A stretch of DNA of 30,955 nucleotides, taken from IMG/VR virus record IMGVR_UViG_3300027733_000149, positions 1 to 30,955 of that record. One strand, 5' to 3'. Positions 18,748 through 27,534 of this stretch are shown piece after piece. The stretch is from a virus. The notes beneath the pieces are model-generated. The model saw only the letters and a program-made list of their open reading frames with translations, was not told the DNA's origin and made no database searches. Numbering within the stretch: the first letter of the stretch is position 1; every line of letters starts with the position of its first letter. The translations under genes and the position numbers were made by a program.

Positions 18748-19122
18748 ATGGCAGCATCATATGTTTCAAGTTTTAAGAAGTTCATGAAAACAGCAGAAAA
18801 AGAAACTGCTCCTGAATTGGAAGTCGGTGCAAATCCAGCAGTTGAAGAACAAGTAACTCCAGCAGCACCAGTCGCACCGCCAAATACTGCTCCAAAAGCA
18901 GATATTCCAGTGGCTCCGCCAAGTATTGAAGCAAATCCTGCAGTAATTGCAACTCGACAAGCAGCAGCAGCAGCTATTGCAAACAGAGATAAAGTTATCT
19001 CTGATAAACAAGCAGAACTTGATAAACTTAAAGCTGCACAGGACGCTTTAGTAAATACGGCAAACACTAACTTAAATAAAGCATTGCAAGATGCTGGAAA
19101 AGCAGCAAACCCAACAACATAA
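18748..19122 (+). CDS. Ala/Pro-rich protein with helical C-terminus
   Basis: 124 residues. MAASYVSSFKKFMKTAEKET start, a Pro/Ala/Val linker (residues about 35-65) and an alanine-rich helix (RQAAAAAIANRDKVISDKQA, then ELDKLKAAQDALV), probably a coiled coil. Its TAA overlaps the next ATG by one base. Composition fits a capsid-internal or core protein. No function assigned. Confidence 0.65.
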   Translation: MAASYVSSFKKFMKTAEKETAPELEVGANPAVEEQVTPAAPVAPPNTAPKADIPVAPPSIEANPAVIATRQAAAAAIANRDKVISDKQAELDKLKAAQDALVNTANTNLNKALQDAGKAANPTT

Positions 19123-19568
19123 TGGAAAAACGAGTAAAGTCATATCAGGAATTCATCAATGAGGCAACAAAAGAAGTTGTTTACCCGACTAACTTTACTG
19201 GCATGGTACAGAGCGCTCTAGCTGGAGTCTATACGTCAGTAATGGCAATCGCACAGGAACTTGCAAATGAAAAAGCTGCTCGAAATCCTGGTAGATATAC
19301 TGGAACAATTGAGGATATTGATATTACCAGAGCTATGAATCTTATTTTTCATAGCGACTGGAAAAAGAAATTAAAACAAAAAGCACTTGGCCAAATGATG
19401 CATAAATCAATGGAACGTGCAGGCAAGCAAGATGCAGTTATTGCAAAAAAGAACCAGCGAGCAATGGGTAGAATGCTAGGAGACAAAGGCTTTACAGTCG
19501 ATGTCGACAAATCTAGTGTTAGATTCAGTGACGATGGATCAGGTGGCGGACCGGGATCAAATCAATAA
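19122..19568 (+). CDS. protein with T4 internal-protein-like capsid-targeting start
   Basis: 148 residues. MEKRVKSYQEFINEATKEVV starts with KSYQEFINEA, close to the T4 internal-protein targeting sequence KTYQEFIAEA, and keeps the I-x-E/A prohead-protease cut point. The rest is basic (DITRAMNLIFHSDWKKKLKQ, MERAGKQDAVIAKKNQRAMG) and ends in a Gly/Ser-rich tail, as expected of a DNA-associated packaged protein. Packaging is inferred. Confidence 0.7.
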   Translation: MEKRVKSYQEFINEATKEVVYPTNFTGMVQSALAGVYTSVMAIAQELANEKAARNPGRYTGTIEDIDITRAMNLIFHSDWKKKLKQKALGQMMHKSMERAGKQDAVIAKKNQRAMGRMLGDKGFTVDVDKSSVRFSDDGSGGGPGSNQ

Positions 19569-19575
19569 ACTAACG

Positions 19576-20313
19576 ATGAGCGAAAAAGAACTTATAGAAG
19601 ACATTAATAACGAAATCACCTTTTCTGGTGCATTACCATATTCTCTTCCAGAAAAAGAGATTAAACGTATCATCACAAACGATTGTCGATATTTTTGGGA
19701 TAACTGGAGACATGCAGTAGAGAGCAGATATCTGTTATTACCGCTTGAACTGTTTAAAAATGCAACATTTAAAAAGTTTAGACAAATCCAATTACCAGAC
19801 TGTGTACAATTTGTCGTTGATTTTAAAGAAGCACGCGGTGGAGGTTCAATGTTTGGAACAATTGACCGAGATTTTGCTGAACAAAAATTCATCGGATCTG
19901 AAATTTACTTGACACCATTTGTTGGAGAAAGTTTAGTGTATCGTACCGTTATTTTCTCATTCTTAGATCTTACTAAAAGTTTTATGATTGACTCAATTGC
20001 GTATGATTACAATAAGAACACTAAAATGCTTGGAGTTTTAGGTAGAACTCCACCAGCTAACGCAGTTCTTCGAGTTTATAAAAAACTTGAACCTGATAAA
20101 TTATATGAGGATGAGGTGTTTCAAAGATATGTTCGTGCTCACTCAAAAGTAAGACTTGCGCATATGTTACAAACATTCAATTATACTTTGCCTGGAGACG
20201 TTACTGTAAATTATCAGAATATCACAACTACTGCTGAAAAGGAGATGGAAGAAGTTAAAGCAATGATGAAGGGAGAAAACACTCCCGATTGGATGTTTTT
20301 AGTTCATCAATAA
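19576..20313 (+). CDS. T4-like virion structural protein (baseplate/tail region)
   Basis: 245 residues; start MSEKELIEDINNEITFSGAL at 19576, eight bases after the previous stop (a longer frame from 19501 lies inside the previous gene). Blocks DCRYFWDNWRHAVESRYLLL, FLDLTKSFMIDSIAYDYNKN and RYVRAHSKVRLAHMLQTFNY. I recall similar proteins annotated as virion structural proteins in T4-like phages, next to gp25. Position directly before the gp25-like gene supports a baseplate or tail role. Specific gp number not assigned. Confidence 0.65.
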   Translation: MSEKELIEDINNEITFSGALPYSLPEKEIKRIITNDCRYFWDNWRHAVESRYLLLPLELFKNATFKKFRQIQLPDCVQFVVDFKEARGGGSMFGTIDRDFAEQKFIGSEIYLTPFVGESLVYRTVIFSFLDLTKSFMIDSIAYDYNKNTKMLGVLGRTPPANAVLRVYKKLEPDKLYEDEVFQRYVRAHSKVRLAHMLQTFNYTLPGDVTVNYQNITTTAEKEMEEVKAMMKGENTPDWMFLVHQ

Positions 20314-20318
20314 TTAAT

Positions 20319-20696
20319 ATGGCACAACTTAGAGATTTTTATCTTAGACCTGAAACTGACCCAGCATATCGACCAGAACAACTCGAAGTGCATGAGGACC
20401 TTGAGTCTGCTCTACAGCAGATTAAGATGACGCTATTCACTAAAAAAGGAGAAGTTCTTGGAGAACCTGATTTTGGACTCGATGTCGAAAAGTACCTATT
20501 TGAATTTACAATTGATCCGTTTGCTCTTACTAAAGAAGCAGGCGGACAAATTAACAAGTATGTTGGCGAAGCTAGAAAAAGAAATATTGGAGTTCGTCCA
20601 GCATCATATTCAGATGATCGAGCAGGTCGTGAAATATTTGTCTTACTGATAGATATACCGGAGCTTAAAAATCCACTCTCAATCTTTTACGATTAA
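20319..20696 (+). CDS. 25: gp25-like baseplate wedge protein
   Basis: 125 residues from MAQLRDFYLRPETDPAYRPE. The central LFTKKGEVLGEPDFGLDVEK followed by YLFEFT is the signature of the gp25/W family of baseplate wedge proteins (lysozyme-like fold, structural role). The C-terminal IFVLLIDIPELKN strands fit the family. Length matches T4 gp25 (132). Followed at once by a strong terminator. Confidence 0.88.
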   Translation: MAQLRDFYLRPETDPAYRPEQLEVHEDLESALQQIKMTLFTKKGEVLGEPDFGLDVEKYLFEFTIDPFALTKEAGGQINKYVGEARKRNIGVRPASYSDDRAGREIFVLLIDIPELKNPLSIFYD

Positions 20697-20700
20697 ACAA

Positions 20701-20727
20701 AAAAATCCCCAATTGGGGATTTTGTAG
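20701..20727. terminator. bidirectional rho-independent terminator
   Basis: AAAAATCCCC - AATT - GGGGATTTT: nine-base perfect stem with A/T flanks, between the plus-strand gp25-like gene and the end of the minus-strand protease gene. Serves both converging units. Confidence 0.9.
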
Positions 20728-20749
20728 TTTTATAAGAATAGTAAAAGGT

Positions 20750-21562
20750 TTATAAACCTTTTGCCGTTAACCATGCTCGCATAGCTGCTGCCAGTGTAAT
20801 ATCTGCACTACTTGCAAGATTCGGCGCTGGCACAGGTGCTGGTGCAGGAACTGTATTTGGAAGCAATACGATAACATCTCCTTGCTGACTAAGCAAAGTA
20901 CCCAGGTCAGTAAATGTTAAATAAAATCTTCCACTTAATCCCCAAGAAGTACCCCATGAATTATCGAACCAGACTCTTGAATTAGGAACATCAATTTGTC
21001 TAGCAACAATTTCATGACCGCCGGCTAGAGAACCTGTTATTTTTACTCGACCGTCTCTGTCTGGAAAAGTCATTCCATTGTACCAATTAATACCAACAAG
21101 TATTGGATATTGTGTTAATGCAAGTAGAGCATCATTTAAAGTAAATGTGTGTTGATATCCAGATATAATACCAGCTGATTGCAATGCTTTTGCGATTGAT
21201 AAACCAGTAGAGCCAAAGTCATTTGGCGGATATGGACCACTTCCATCAATTATTTCAGCATCTGAATAAAGTGCAAGTGCGCCTATTTGATTTAATGGAT
21301 ATTTGCTAACTTTAGGAAGCGTGTTAAATAATGGATCAGTTGCAAGTGCCCCGACTCCAGCATTACCTGTACAACTTCCAACATTTCCTTGATTTAATAT
21401 GGAAATATGTCTAGGATGTGTTACTGATGCAAGAGAGCGGCCTCGAGTATCAAAGGCAAAATTTCGAGACCTTGAATCATGATAAACATTTCTTTTAAGT
21501 CTAGGATCAGTACTTGGAATTCGTTCCTTTACTATTATTATTTTATCCATTGTATTACTCAT
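20750..21562 (-). CDS. papain-like (C1) cysteine peptidase
   Basis: 270 residues. ILNQGNVGSCTGNAGVGALA (about residues 54-73) carries the Gln and catalytic Cys; GGHEIVARQI (about residue 180) the His; WFDNSWGTSWGLSGRFYL (about residues 197-214) the Asn in NSWG. That is a full C1A triad order. After it comes a Pro/Ala linker (about 237-246) and a short C-terminal helix. Placed beside the portal gene, so late expression is likely. It may act in virion maturation, in lysis or on host proteins; sequence does not decide. Confidence 0.87.
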   Translation of the reverse strand: MSNTMDKIIIVKERIPSTDPRLKRNVYHDSRSRNFAFDTRGRSLASVTHPRHISILNQGNVGSCTGNAGVGALATDPLFNTLPKVSKYPLNQIGALALYSDAEIIDGSGPYPPNDFGSTGLSIAKALQSAGIISGYQHTFTLNDALLALTQYPILVGINWYNGMTFPDRDGRVKITGSLAGGHEIVARQIDVPNSRVWFDNSWGTSWGLSGRFYLTFTDLGTLLSQQGDVIVLLPNTVPAPAPVPAPNLASSADITLAAAMRAWLTAKGL

Positions 21563-21570
21563 TTTTTATT

Positions 21571-21580
21571 ATTTATTTAG
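21571..21580 (-). promoter_or_regulatory. late-promoter-like motif
   Basis: Minus strand CTAAATAAAT, nine bases upstream of the ATG at 21562 and overlapping the portal stop codon. Same core as 17941-17950 on the other strand. Confidence 0.4.
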
Positions 21581-23280
21581 AGTTGACCAGTACCTTTAGT
21601 TTCTCCACCTTCAATTGTTTCAGACCCGGCTTCTGCTGCTGGTGCTGATGGTGCAGCTCCGCCTCCGCCGGCACCAGCACCGGCTCCTCCAGCAGCTCCT
21701 GCGACTGAATCAGGTTCGGCATCATCTTTTGAATCAAACCATTGTTGATTTGCTTCAATTTCAGATTCAGTCATTTTAAGTTCCTTACGAATCAAGTACT
21801 CAGTTGAGAAGAACGGTGTTCCATCATCTCTAGTGATTCCTTTCTTAGCAGTGAATGATGCAATACGTTTCGCTTCGATTTCGTTTTCCTTAATTTCTTC
21901 GAATACATTATCATTATGGTAGGTAATACCGATTGCATTTACGAATTTATGGTCATCGGCTAACTCCGGAAAATCTAAACACATTTGTAAGTACCAAGGT
22001 TTAATTATTAATTCTGAGAAGGCAGAACGTAGTCGTTTAATAAATTTCTGATAACGAATTTCCTCACGACTAATACCTTCGGCATTAAGTGTGAATGCTC
22101 CCATACCACTTTGACCTTCCCAACGAGAATATGGAATTTTAGAGTCCATTTTTAATTTCTTATAAAAGTAATTTAGCAATTCGGAACCAGATAAATTTGG
22201 TCCAGGATAAGCTAGTGTATCGATCTTCACCTGTTGATTTTGATCGTTTACTGGAAGAACATAATTTTTATAGAATAAGATATTTGGTTTACCGTCTACT
22301 GCTAATTCACCAGTGTCTCCATTAAATGAAATATCTTCTTTTAATAAGTTCATAAATTCACGAACGTCTTCTTGACTCTTTTGTAAACTTTTAGAACCTA
22401 CTGGAACAGTTGTGGTCAAACGAATTGGCGCATTCATTACGTGCCAAATAACTTTACTGTGCTCAATAACACGAAGTAGATTAAAAGAACGAATTAAACG
22501 TTCAACAAATGAAACACGTTTTGTTCTAAAGTGATTTGCGTATGAAATATAGATAATTTGCGAGTCATTTAATACTCGAGTTCCTCCATTAGATAGGTCA
22601 TATTGTAACCATTGTAGGAACAGCTTGCCCTTTGCATCTTTTTGTAACTGTGGTGAAATACTTGCGGGGTCAAGTTCTTTAAAACCAATAATTTCAGTTG
22701 GTTTTTGTAAATCGTTATATACTATTTCAAAACACAAGTGGCCTTCAACTAAGAATTGGAACGCATACTGCCATGCAGAAATACCGCCATTGAATCCCCA
22801 AGCATTATACATCTTGTCGAAATTATCAATGTGACGCTTTACTACTTTTTCTTGGAAATTAAGTCTTTCCTCTTTTGTAGATCCGCGATACATGATTTTT
22901 CCGGTTAAATCTGTTGCATAACAAAAACGATTTTCATCATCGTTAACAATCATATCATCTACGATTGTTTCAAGGATAAATTCGATTTCGCCATTTGATG
23001 CAACGTCACGAAGGCGTTCACGTTTCACTACGTAATCCAACTGGAAGAAGGCAATTGCCTTTGATCGAAGCTGTGAGGTAGTATCGGCAATTGCCATTGA
23101 GAATTTAAGTAAATCATCACCAGGACCAAGTCGAGTTGATCGTGCTGCAATTTGGCTCTCAATGAAACCAATCGCTTGTGAGTTTTTAAGAAGTAAGTCT
23201 TCGTACTTTGTACCGAATTTGCTTAGTCCAGCTAATTTGCCGCTAGAACGTCCTCTTGGTGTATCTAAAAATCCACTCAT
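21577..23280 (-). CDS. 20: T4 gp20-like portal protein
   Basis: 567 residues. Blocks typical of T4-like portals: FILETIVDDMIVNDDENRFC, WAFNGGISAWQYA-type segment near residue 165, FQFLVEGHLCFEIVYNDLQK, IIGFKELDPASISP, HSKVIWHVMNAPIRL and SRWEGQSGMGAFTLNAEGIS. The C-terminal 60 residues are Gly/Ala-rich and disordered. It forms the dodecameric ring through which DNA enters the head and to which the neck binds. Flanked by the gp4-like and protease genes. Confidence 0.9.
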   Translation of the reverse strand: MSGFLDTPRGRSSGKLAGLSKFGTKYEDLLLKNSQAIGFIESQIAARSTRLGPGDDLLKFSMAIADTTSQLRSKAIAFFQLDYVVKRERLRDVASNGEIEFILETIVDDMIVNDDENRFCYATDLTGKIMYRGSTKEERLNFQEKVVKRHIDNFDKMYNAWGFNGGISAWQYAFQFLVEGHLCFEIVYNDLQKPTEIIGFKELDPASISPQLQKDAKGKLFLQWLQYDLSNGGTRVLNDSQIIYISYANHFRTKRVSFVERLIRSFNLLRVIEHSKVIWHVMNAPIRLTTTVPVGSKSLQKSQEDVREFMNLLKEDISFNGDTGELAVDGKPNILFYKNYVLPVNDQNQQVKIDTLAYPGPNLSGSELLNYFYKKLKMDSKIPYSRWEGQSGMGAFTLNAEGISREEIRYQKFIKRLRSAFSELIIKPWYLQMCLDFPELADDHKFVNAIGITYHNDNVFEEIKENEIEAKRIASFTAKKGITRDDGTPFFSTEYLIRKELKMTESEIEANQQWFDSKDDAEPDSVAGAAGGAGAGAGGGGAAPSAPAAEAGSETIEGGETKGTGQL

Positions 23281-23295
23281 ATATTATTATTATTA

Positions 23296-23913
23296 TTATA
23301 TTGAATTTGCCATAAACTCTTCAAAAACTCGTTCCATACTAAGGTTATCTGGGAAAAGTCCGATCTGGGAAAACCTAGGTCGGATCATCATTCCAAAATT
23401 ATCCCAATCTATTAATCGAGCTTCTGCGATATCGTCTATATTATATTTATTTATTGAATAGTTTAGGTTAGAGAAACCTATGATTTGACTTAGAATAGTT
23501 GTATTCACTAAATAAAAGCGCTGATCTATTAATTGTCGCTCAGCCAATGGCATAAGTTTACCATCTCGATATAAGTGCGGAAATCCGTTCTTTGCAGAAA
23601 ATTCATAGTATGCCTCCAGTAGTTTTGTACTAACCGGAATCGGCATTGTTCTTAAATTAAGAATAATCGCAGTTTCTTTCCAATTATCATGGAATAGAAC
23701 TAACCCACATGGACGTAAATCATAATATGGTTTACCACTGGCCAGCTGAGGAACTATTTCTTCTGTTAAGTTAGGAACATTACTAACAATTTTAAGAGAA
23801 TAGAATCTACCAGGTATGAATTGACCTCGACGTTGAATAACTCCAAGAGTCTCTGCAACTTGAGTTAGATCAAGTCTACCGTTATTTTTCTCTATTTCTT
23901 CAAATTTCTTCAA
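23296..23913 (-). CDS. T4-like virion assembly protein
   Basis: 205 residues. RRGQFIPGRFYSLKI (about residues 28-42) and SGKPYYDLRPCGLVLFHDNW (about 59-78) followed by ILNLRTMPIPVSTKLLEAYY resemble a conserved family of T4-like phages that lies with head/neck genes and is annotated variously. Sits between the portal and gp4-like genes. Role in head completion or neck assembly is inferred from position. Confidence 0.6.
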   Translation of the reverse strand: MKKFEEIEKNNGRLDLTQVAETLGVIQRRGQFIPGRFYSLKIVSNVPNLTEEIVPQLASGKPYYDLRPCGLVLFHDNWKETAIILNLRTMPIPVSTKLLEAYYEFSAKNGFPHLYRDGKLMPLAERQLIDQRFYLVNTTILSQIIGFSNLNYSINKYNIDDIAEARLIDWDNFGMMIRPRFSQIGLFPDNLSMERVFEEFMANSI

Positions 23914-23933
23914 ACTGCTAAACTTTAGATATT

Positions 23934-24437
23934 TTACACCTTACTGAATAAAAAGTTTTCGGTTATTATCCCGAAACGCATTTCATGTTTACTTGCATAA
24001 AGTCTAGCTGCCGCAAACTTTGCATTATTAATAATATATGCTTTCGCATGACGTGCATAATTTAAGGTCTGCTTCTCAGTAAGTCTCTTTGGCGGTTCAG
24101 GTGGAGTCAAATACTTGTTCGGTTTGACTTCAATTAACCATTTATTTAGTGAATCATTTGTACCCTTAGTTGCCATATAACAATCAATCCAATAAGTACA
24201 TTCTTTTTTTAGAATCGGATTGAAATAAGGAACACCTACTGGCTCAGATGCATATTCAACAACTGCATCATTCTGATCACAATAGGTTAGGAATTTAAGT
24301 TCCCAACTTGAACGATATATGATTTTACTAAGATCACCTGTATATTTGTGTGGGTTGTGCGGAGTAAAATACCCTTGCTTGACTCGACCATTTTGAGGTT
24401 TCAAAAAGTCATGTATGTCTCTTTCCTTTTTTGCCAT
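23934..24437 (-). CDS. 4: gp4-like head completion protein
   Basis: 167 residues. QGYFTPHNPHKYTGD, then IIYRSSWELKFLTYCDQNDA (about residues 39-58), VGVPYFNPILKKECTYWIDC and KWLIEVKPNKYL are the blocks of T4 gp4 (head completion). The E...D...ExK spacing indicates a TnsA/PD-(D/E)XK-like nuclease fold. Length close to T4 gp4 (150). In T4 it is needed for stable heads and joining to tails. Confidence 0.85.
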   Translation of the reverse strand: MAKKERDIHDFLKPQNGRVKQGYFTPHNPHKYTGDLSKIIYRSSWELKFLTYCDQNDAVVEYASEPVGVPYFNPILKKECTYWIDCYMATKGTNDSLNKWLIEVKPNKYLTPPEPPKRLTEKQTLNYARHAKAYIINNAKFAAARLYASKHEMRFGIITENFLFSKV

Positions 24438-24450
24438 ATATTATTATATA

Positions 24451-24480
24451 TTAAAAAAGGAGCCGAGCTGGCTCCCTTTA
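24451..24480 (-). terminator. rho-independent terminator
   Basis: Minus strand: GGGAGCC-AGCTC-GGCTCC followed by TTTTTT. Closes the transcript of gene 24521-24853 just upstream of the gp4-like gene, which therefore needs its own promoter in the A/T-rich gap 24438-24450. Confidence 0.85.
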
Positions 24481-24520
24481 ACTCTGTACCCATCGGCACG
24501 AGGAAATAATTAAGTAACGC

Positions 24521-24853
24521 TTAATCTTCTAAGTGATCTGCAATAAATTGATCAGCTTCTTCTGGACCAATTTTACCAAGTTCAACCAATTTAACTATTA
24601 GCGCTGCGATTGCAAGTTTTTCAGGAACATCTTCTTCTGACATTTCAAGCTCGTTCTTTTCAAAAGCAGTAGTTAAGTCGTTAAATGCTGCTTCTGCTGC
24701 TTCTGCAACTTCTTCTTCAGAACCAACGAGTTCGACTAACGCATCTAACATAGTTTCATCAAGATTTAATTCATCAAGTACTGCAGCATCTGATGGATTA
24801 TCTCCGCAGGTAGTGCAATTTGAGAATTCGTTAAGTGACATGATTCTTTTCAT
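24521..24853 (-). CDS. acidic helical protein, possible prohead core component
   Basis: 110 residues. MKRIMSLNEFSNCTTCGDNP start with L-N-E near residue 8 (targeting-like), then a strongly acidic helical body (LDETMLDALVELVGSEEEVA, EKLAIAALIVKLVELGKIG) ending ADHLED. Composition and location among head genes suggest a core or internal protein. A CTTC knuckle occurs once. Has its own terminator and a TAAATAATA motif at 24871-24880 upstream. Confidence 0.65.
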   Translation of the reverse strand: MKRIMSLNEFSNCTTCGDNPSDAAVLDELNLDETMLDALVELVGSEEEVAEAAEAAFNDLTTAFEKNELEMSEEDVPEKLAIAALIVKLVELGKIGPEEADQFIADHLED

Positions 24854-24870
24854 GATTTATCTGATATTTT

Positions 24871-24880
24871 TATTATTTAT
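24871..24880 (-). promoter_or_regulatory. late-promoter-like motif
   Basis: Minus strand ATAAATAATA, about 18 bases upstream of the ATG at 24853 and right after the primase stop. Confidence 0.35.
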
Positions 24881-26022
24881 TAAACAAGCATCAGATCGAA
24901 TGCAGAATTTGAAAAGTATTTATCCAGAAAGTCATTAAATGAGTCAAATGTTAATTCAGAATCGCGAATAAGTAAGAAGCGATATAGGTCATTAATATCT
25001 TTGATTTCATCACGAATAATTTTAGCGGCAGTCGGGTAGGTTTTACGTAAATCATACATTATTTTACACCATAGAAATACAGTATACCCTTTCATTAACA
25101 ATTCAAGGCTGTGTTGCTTTCCAGCTTTATCATTATCGAATAAGATTCGTGAGTTCTTCTTAGTTACTAGGCTTGCTAACAATTGTTTGCTTTTTGTTAC
25201 GCCAGTTGTTGCTAAACAGTTTCGAACAAACATTGCATCAATTTGTCCCTCAGTGATTGTAATCATCTGAGTGAAATTGATGTTTAGGATATTGAAATAG
25301 TTATTGATTGAATTGACTTCAGTTATAAATTCGTCTTCTAAATCATTAAGTAGACCAGTCTTCTTAAAATCAGTGTAGTTTTTGATATTATATTTTGGTC
25401 CAGGATAGTTATCATCAATGTATCGAATGGCAAAGCCAAGTACTCTACCTGATTTAAGGTCAAGATTAAAAAGATAGATTTTATCTTCTCTTGAATCATA
25501 ATAACAGCTTTGTTCAAATACTGGAAGTCGATTAATCTTTCGTTTATCAACAAATTTTCCAATTGGACTTTCAGGATCGGCTTCTGAACATGGACTAAGA
25601 GCAAATCGACTAATTAGGTCACGAAAGACTAGAAGTTTCTGACCGACTTCTCGATTGATTAGAAATTCAATTAAAAATCCTCGTTTCTTTGTTGAGGTAG
25701 TCGGTTTGTATTCAAGTTTCTTGGCACTTACTCCAGGAACACCGAGCTGATATTTTTGTGCAAAATTAGATATAAACTTATCTAGCTTGATCCAAACAGA
25801 ACAGCCATCATTGAAGCACTTATATGTTTGAGTAGATAGGTATAGATTTCCGCGTTTTTTATTTGGGTCACGTTCTGAGTCACCACAATAAGGACAAGCA
25901 AAATTAAGCTTATCATCATCGGTGTCATTTATCTGCTGGCGAATCTGATCTCCAGGAAAACGTTTTTTAAGAACGTCTTGACAAAATTCAGTTACAGAGT
26001 ACGTCGTTTCCAATTTAAACAT
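24880..26022 (-). CDS. 61: DnaG-type primase (T4 gp61-like)
   Basis: 380 residues. N-terminal zinc ribbon FACPYCGDSE...YKCFNDGCSVW (about residues 41-80). Toprim part visible as MITITEGQIDAMFVRNCL (about residues 254-271; E at the GQID motif) and SRILFDNDKAGKQ (about 291-303; DxD). It makes RNA primers for lagging-strand synthesis with the replicative helicase. Start overlaps the polymerase stop by one base, so replication proteins are co-translated. Confidence 0.87.
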   Translation of the reverse strand: MFKLETTYSVTEFCQDVLKKRFPGDQIRQQINDTDDDKLNFACPYCGDSERDPNKKRGNLYLSTQTYKCFNDGCSVWIKLDKFISNFAQKYQLGVPGVSAKKLEYKPTTSTKKRGFLIEFLINREVGQKLLVFRDLISRFALSPCSEADPESPIGKFVDKRKINRLPVFEQSCYYDSREDKIYLFNLDLKSGRVLGFAIRYIDDNYPGPKYNIKNYTDFKKTGLLNDLEDEFITEVNSINNYFNILNINFTQMITITEGQIDAMFVRNCLATTGVTKSKQLLASLVTKKNSRILFDNDKAGKQHSLELLMKGYTVFLWCKIMYDLRKTYPTAAKIIRDEIKDINDLYRFLLIRDSELTFDSFNDFLDKYFSNSAFDLMLV

Positions 26023-27464
26023 TAGTCTTCAGTTGCGTCATCCTCTTCGAGTTTACTAAGAGCTACTGCTTTCTTTTTAGTTATGCGTTTGAGATATTTT
26101 TCAAGTTCAAACTTCGGAACAATTATCGAGTTTAAGCCATATTTTGTGATTATTGAAAGATATTCAGCAAAATCATTTTCTGGAATATCTGCATCCGGAT
26201 TACCGATAATTTTCCAGAATTTTTCTGGTACTTCAACATATTCTAATGTGTCCTGATCGACAACATATAGTGGATAAATTTGGTCATCGGTTAAAGGTTT
26301 CTTACTCTTCACCGTAATTAGTTCAACGCTACGTTTAAGATTAGAATCAAGCGAACTCATCTTCATCGCTTCCAATAAACGATTTACTGGCTCGACAATT
26401 AGCGAAAAGAATTGAATATCACGATCAATCGGCGGTGCAAGCTCAGGTGGATAATTTTCAGGAGAATATGCGAACACATCAAAATTATGTTCATTTGACG
26501 CACAATAATAAAATTTAATCTTATCGCCTTCGCGAATAGACGCATATTTCTTATTTAAACCTGTTTTAAGTAAGAGATAATTATAACAGGCAGCTGCTCT
26601 TGGAAAGATTGCGATACCTTTGCGCAACGATAACGTTTCAATGTTATCAACGTATTTATTATATACACGAATTCTAAAATTGAATGCGATATCATCGATT
26701 GGCAACTCCATATATTCATCCTTGAGTGCTTGTAATTGAGGAACTAAGTCACGTTCGATATTTAGATTCTTACCAATTTCCATCACATACTCAGTAAGCA
26801 CAGTCAATTTCTTTCTGGCCCAAATCGGATATGACCCTTTAACTGGTTCAAGACCCTTGATAATCAATTGTCGCTTTTCCTTTGGAATAAGTTCCATTGC
26901 TGGATTTGGGTCGTACGCTACTTTAATTGCATAATTTTTCTTCTTCAACCAGATACCATATTCAGATAGATTTTCGAGCTTGAATTTAAGACGGTTCTTC
27001 GTATTAAATACTCTGCCATATTTTTCAAAGCAGGCATCAAAATAGTTAGAAAGTCGATGCTGATCAATTGCGACACATAATTTCAATGACTCATCTCGAG
27101 TTAACGTGATGCCCTCTATTGAACTAAGTGCAGAATCAAATTGAACATATATCGAGTCAGTATCTGTATAGATCGCAGCCTCTTCTGTGACCTGATGAAT
27201 AACATATTGATCGATACCTAACGTCTTGTGCAATTCAGTATCCAAGTGCCACTTTGCTTGAAAATAGTGATTTACTGCCTTAATACTAAACTTAATTAGG
27301 TCCTGACCTTGTAAAGTAATCGATTGGGCAATATCCGGATTATAAAAGTAGAACCACTTATTTCCAAATGCACCATATATACTGTTGATCAAGATCTTTA
27401 TTGCATTTTGCTTAAGATCAAGTTTTTTAATTTGTCGTGTCGTATCTTCCATATGTAATATCAT
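26022..27464 (-). CDS. 43: C-terminal half of a family B DNA polymerase (T4 gp43-like), 5' part missing
   Basis: 480 residues starting MILHMEDTTRQIKKLD, only about 18 residues before motif B (KQNAIKILINSIYGAFGNKW). Motif C is YTDTDSIYV (about residues 98-106). The thumb and C-terminal region follow to TKKKAVALSKLEE. The proofreading exonuclease domain and motif A (DxxSLYPS), which fill the first half of the approximately 900-residue T4 enzyme, are absent from this frame and from the window. Next to it, on the other strand, is a homing endonuclease. Probably a split polymerase (gp43B-like). Confidence 0.88.
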   Translation of the reverse strand: MILHMEDTTRQIKKLDLKQNAIKILINSIYGAFGNKWFYFYNPDIAQSITLQGQDLIKFSIKAVNHYFQAKWHLDTELHKTLGIDQYVIHQVTEEAAIYTDTDSIYVQFDSALSSIEGITLTRDESLKLCVAIDQHRLSNYFDACFEKYGRVFNTKNRLKFKLENLSEYGIWLKKKNYAIKVAYDPNPAMELIPKEKRQLIIKGLEPVKGSYPIWARKKLTVLTEYVMEIGKNLNIERDLVPQLQALKDEYMELPIDDIAFNFRIRVYNKYVDNIETLSLRKGIAIFPRAAACYNYLLLKTGLNKKYASIREGDKIKFYYCASNEHNFDVFAYSPENYPPELAPPIDRDIQFFSLIVEPVNRLLEAMKMSSLDSNLKRSVELITVKSKKPLTDDQIYPLYVVDQDTLEYVEVPEKFWKIIGNPDADIPENDFAEYLSIITKYGLNSIIVPKFELEKYLKRITKKKAVALSKLEEDDATED

Positions 27465-27534
27465 ACTAAATATTTGACATAAGTTTAAACTAAAAGTAAG
27501 GTGCGTAGTAATATATAAATAAAAGAAAAAGATT
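27465..27534. other. divergent gap between polymerase half and endonuclease
   Basis: Seventy bases carrying TTTGACATAAGT (plus strand) and the late-promoter-like TATAAATA at 27514-27521. Minus-strand expression of the polymerase half must start here or within the endonuclease gene. A plausible split point of the old gene 43. Confidence 0.45.
27514..27521 (+). promoter_or_regulatory. T4-type late promoter
   Basis: TATAAATA, an exact match to the T4 late consensus, 13 bases upstream of the ATG of the homing endonuclease. Late promoters in front of free-standing homing endonucleases are known in T4. Confidence 0.55.

Noticed and set aside
18561-19067. Minus-strand frame of 168 codons
   Set aside because: It is antisense to two well-placed plus-strand genes and is explained by their Ala/Pro-rich codon use.
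23281-23300. Run of TTA/TAT triplets upstream of the portal gene as a regulatory repeat
   Set aside because: Only about five triplets long in a very A/T-rich gap; no support for a function.
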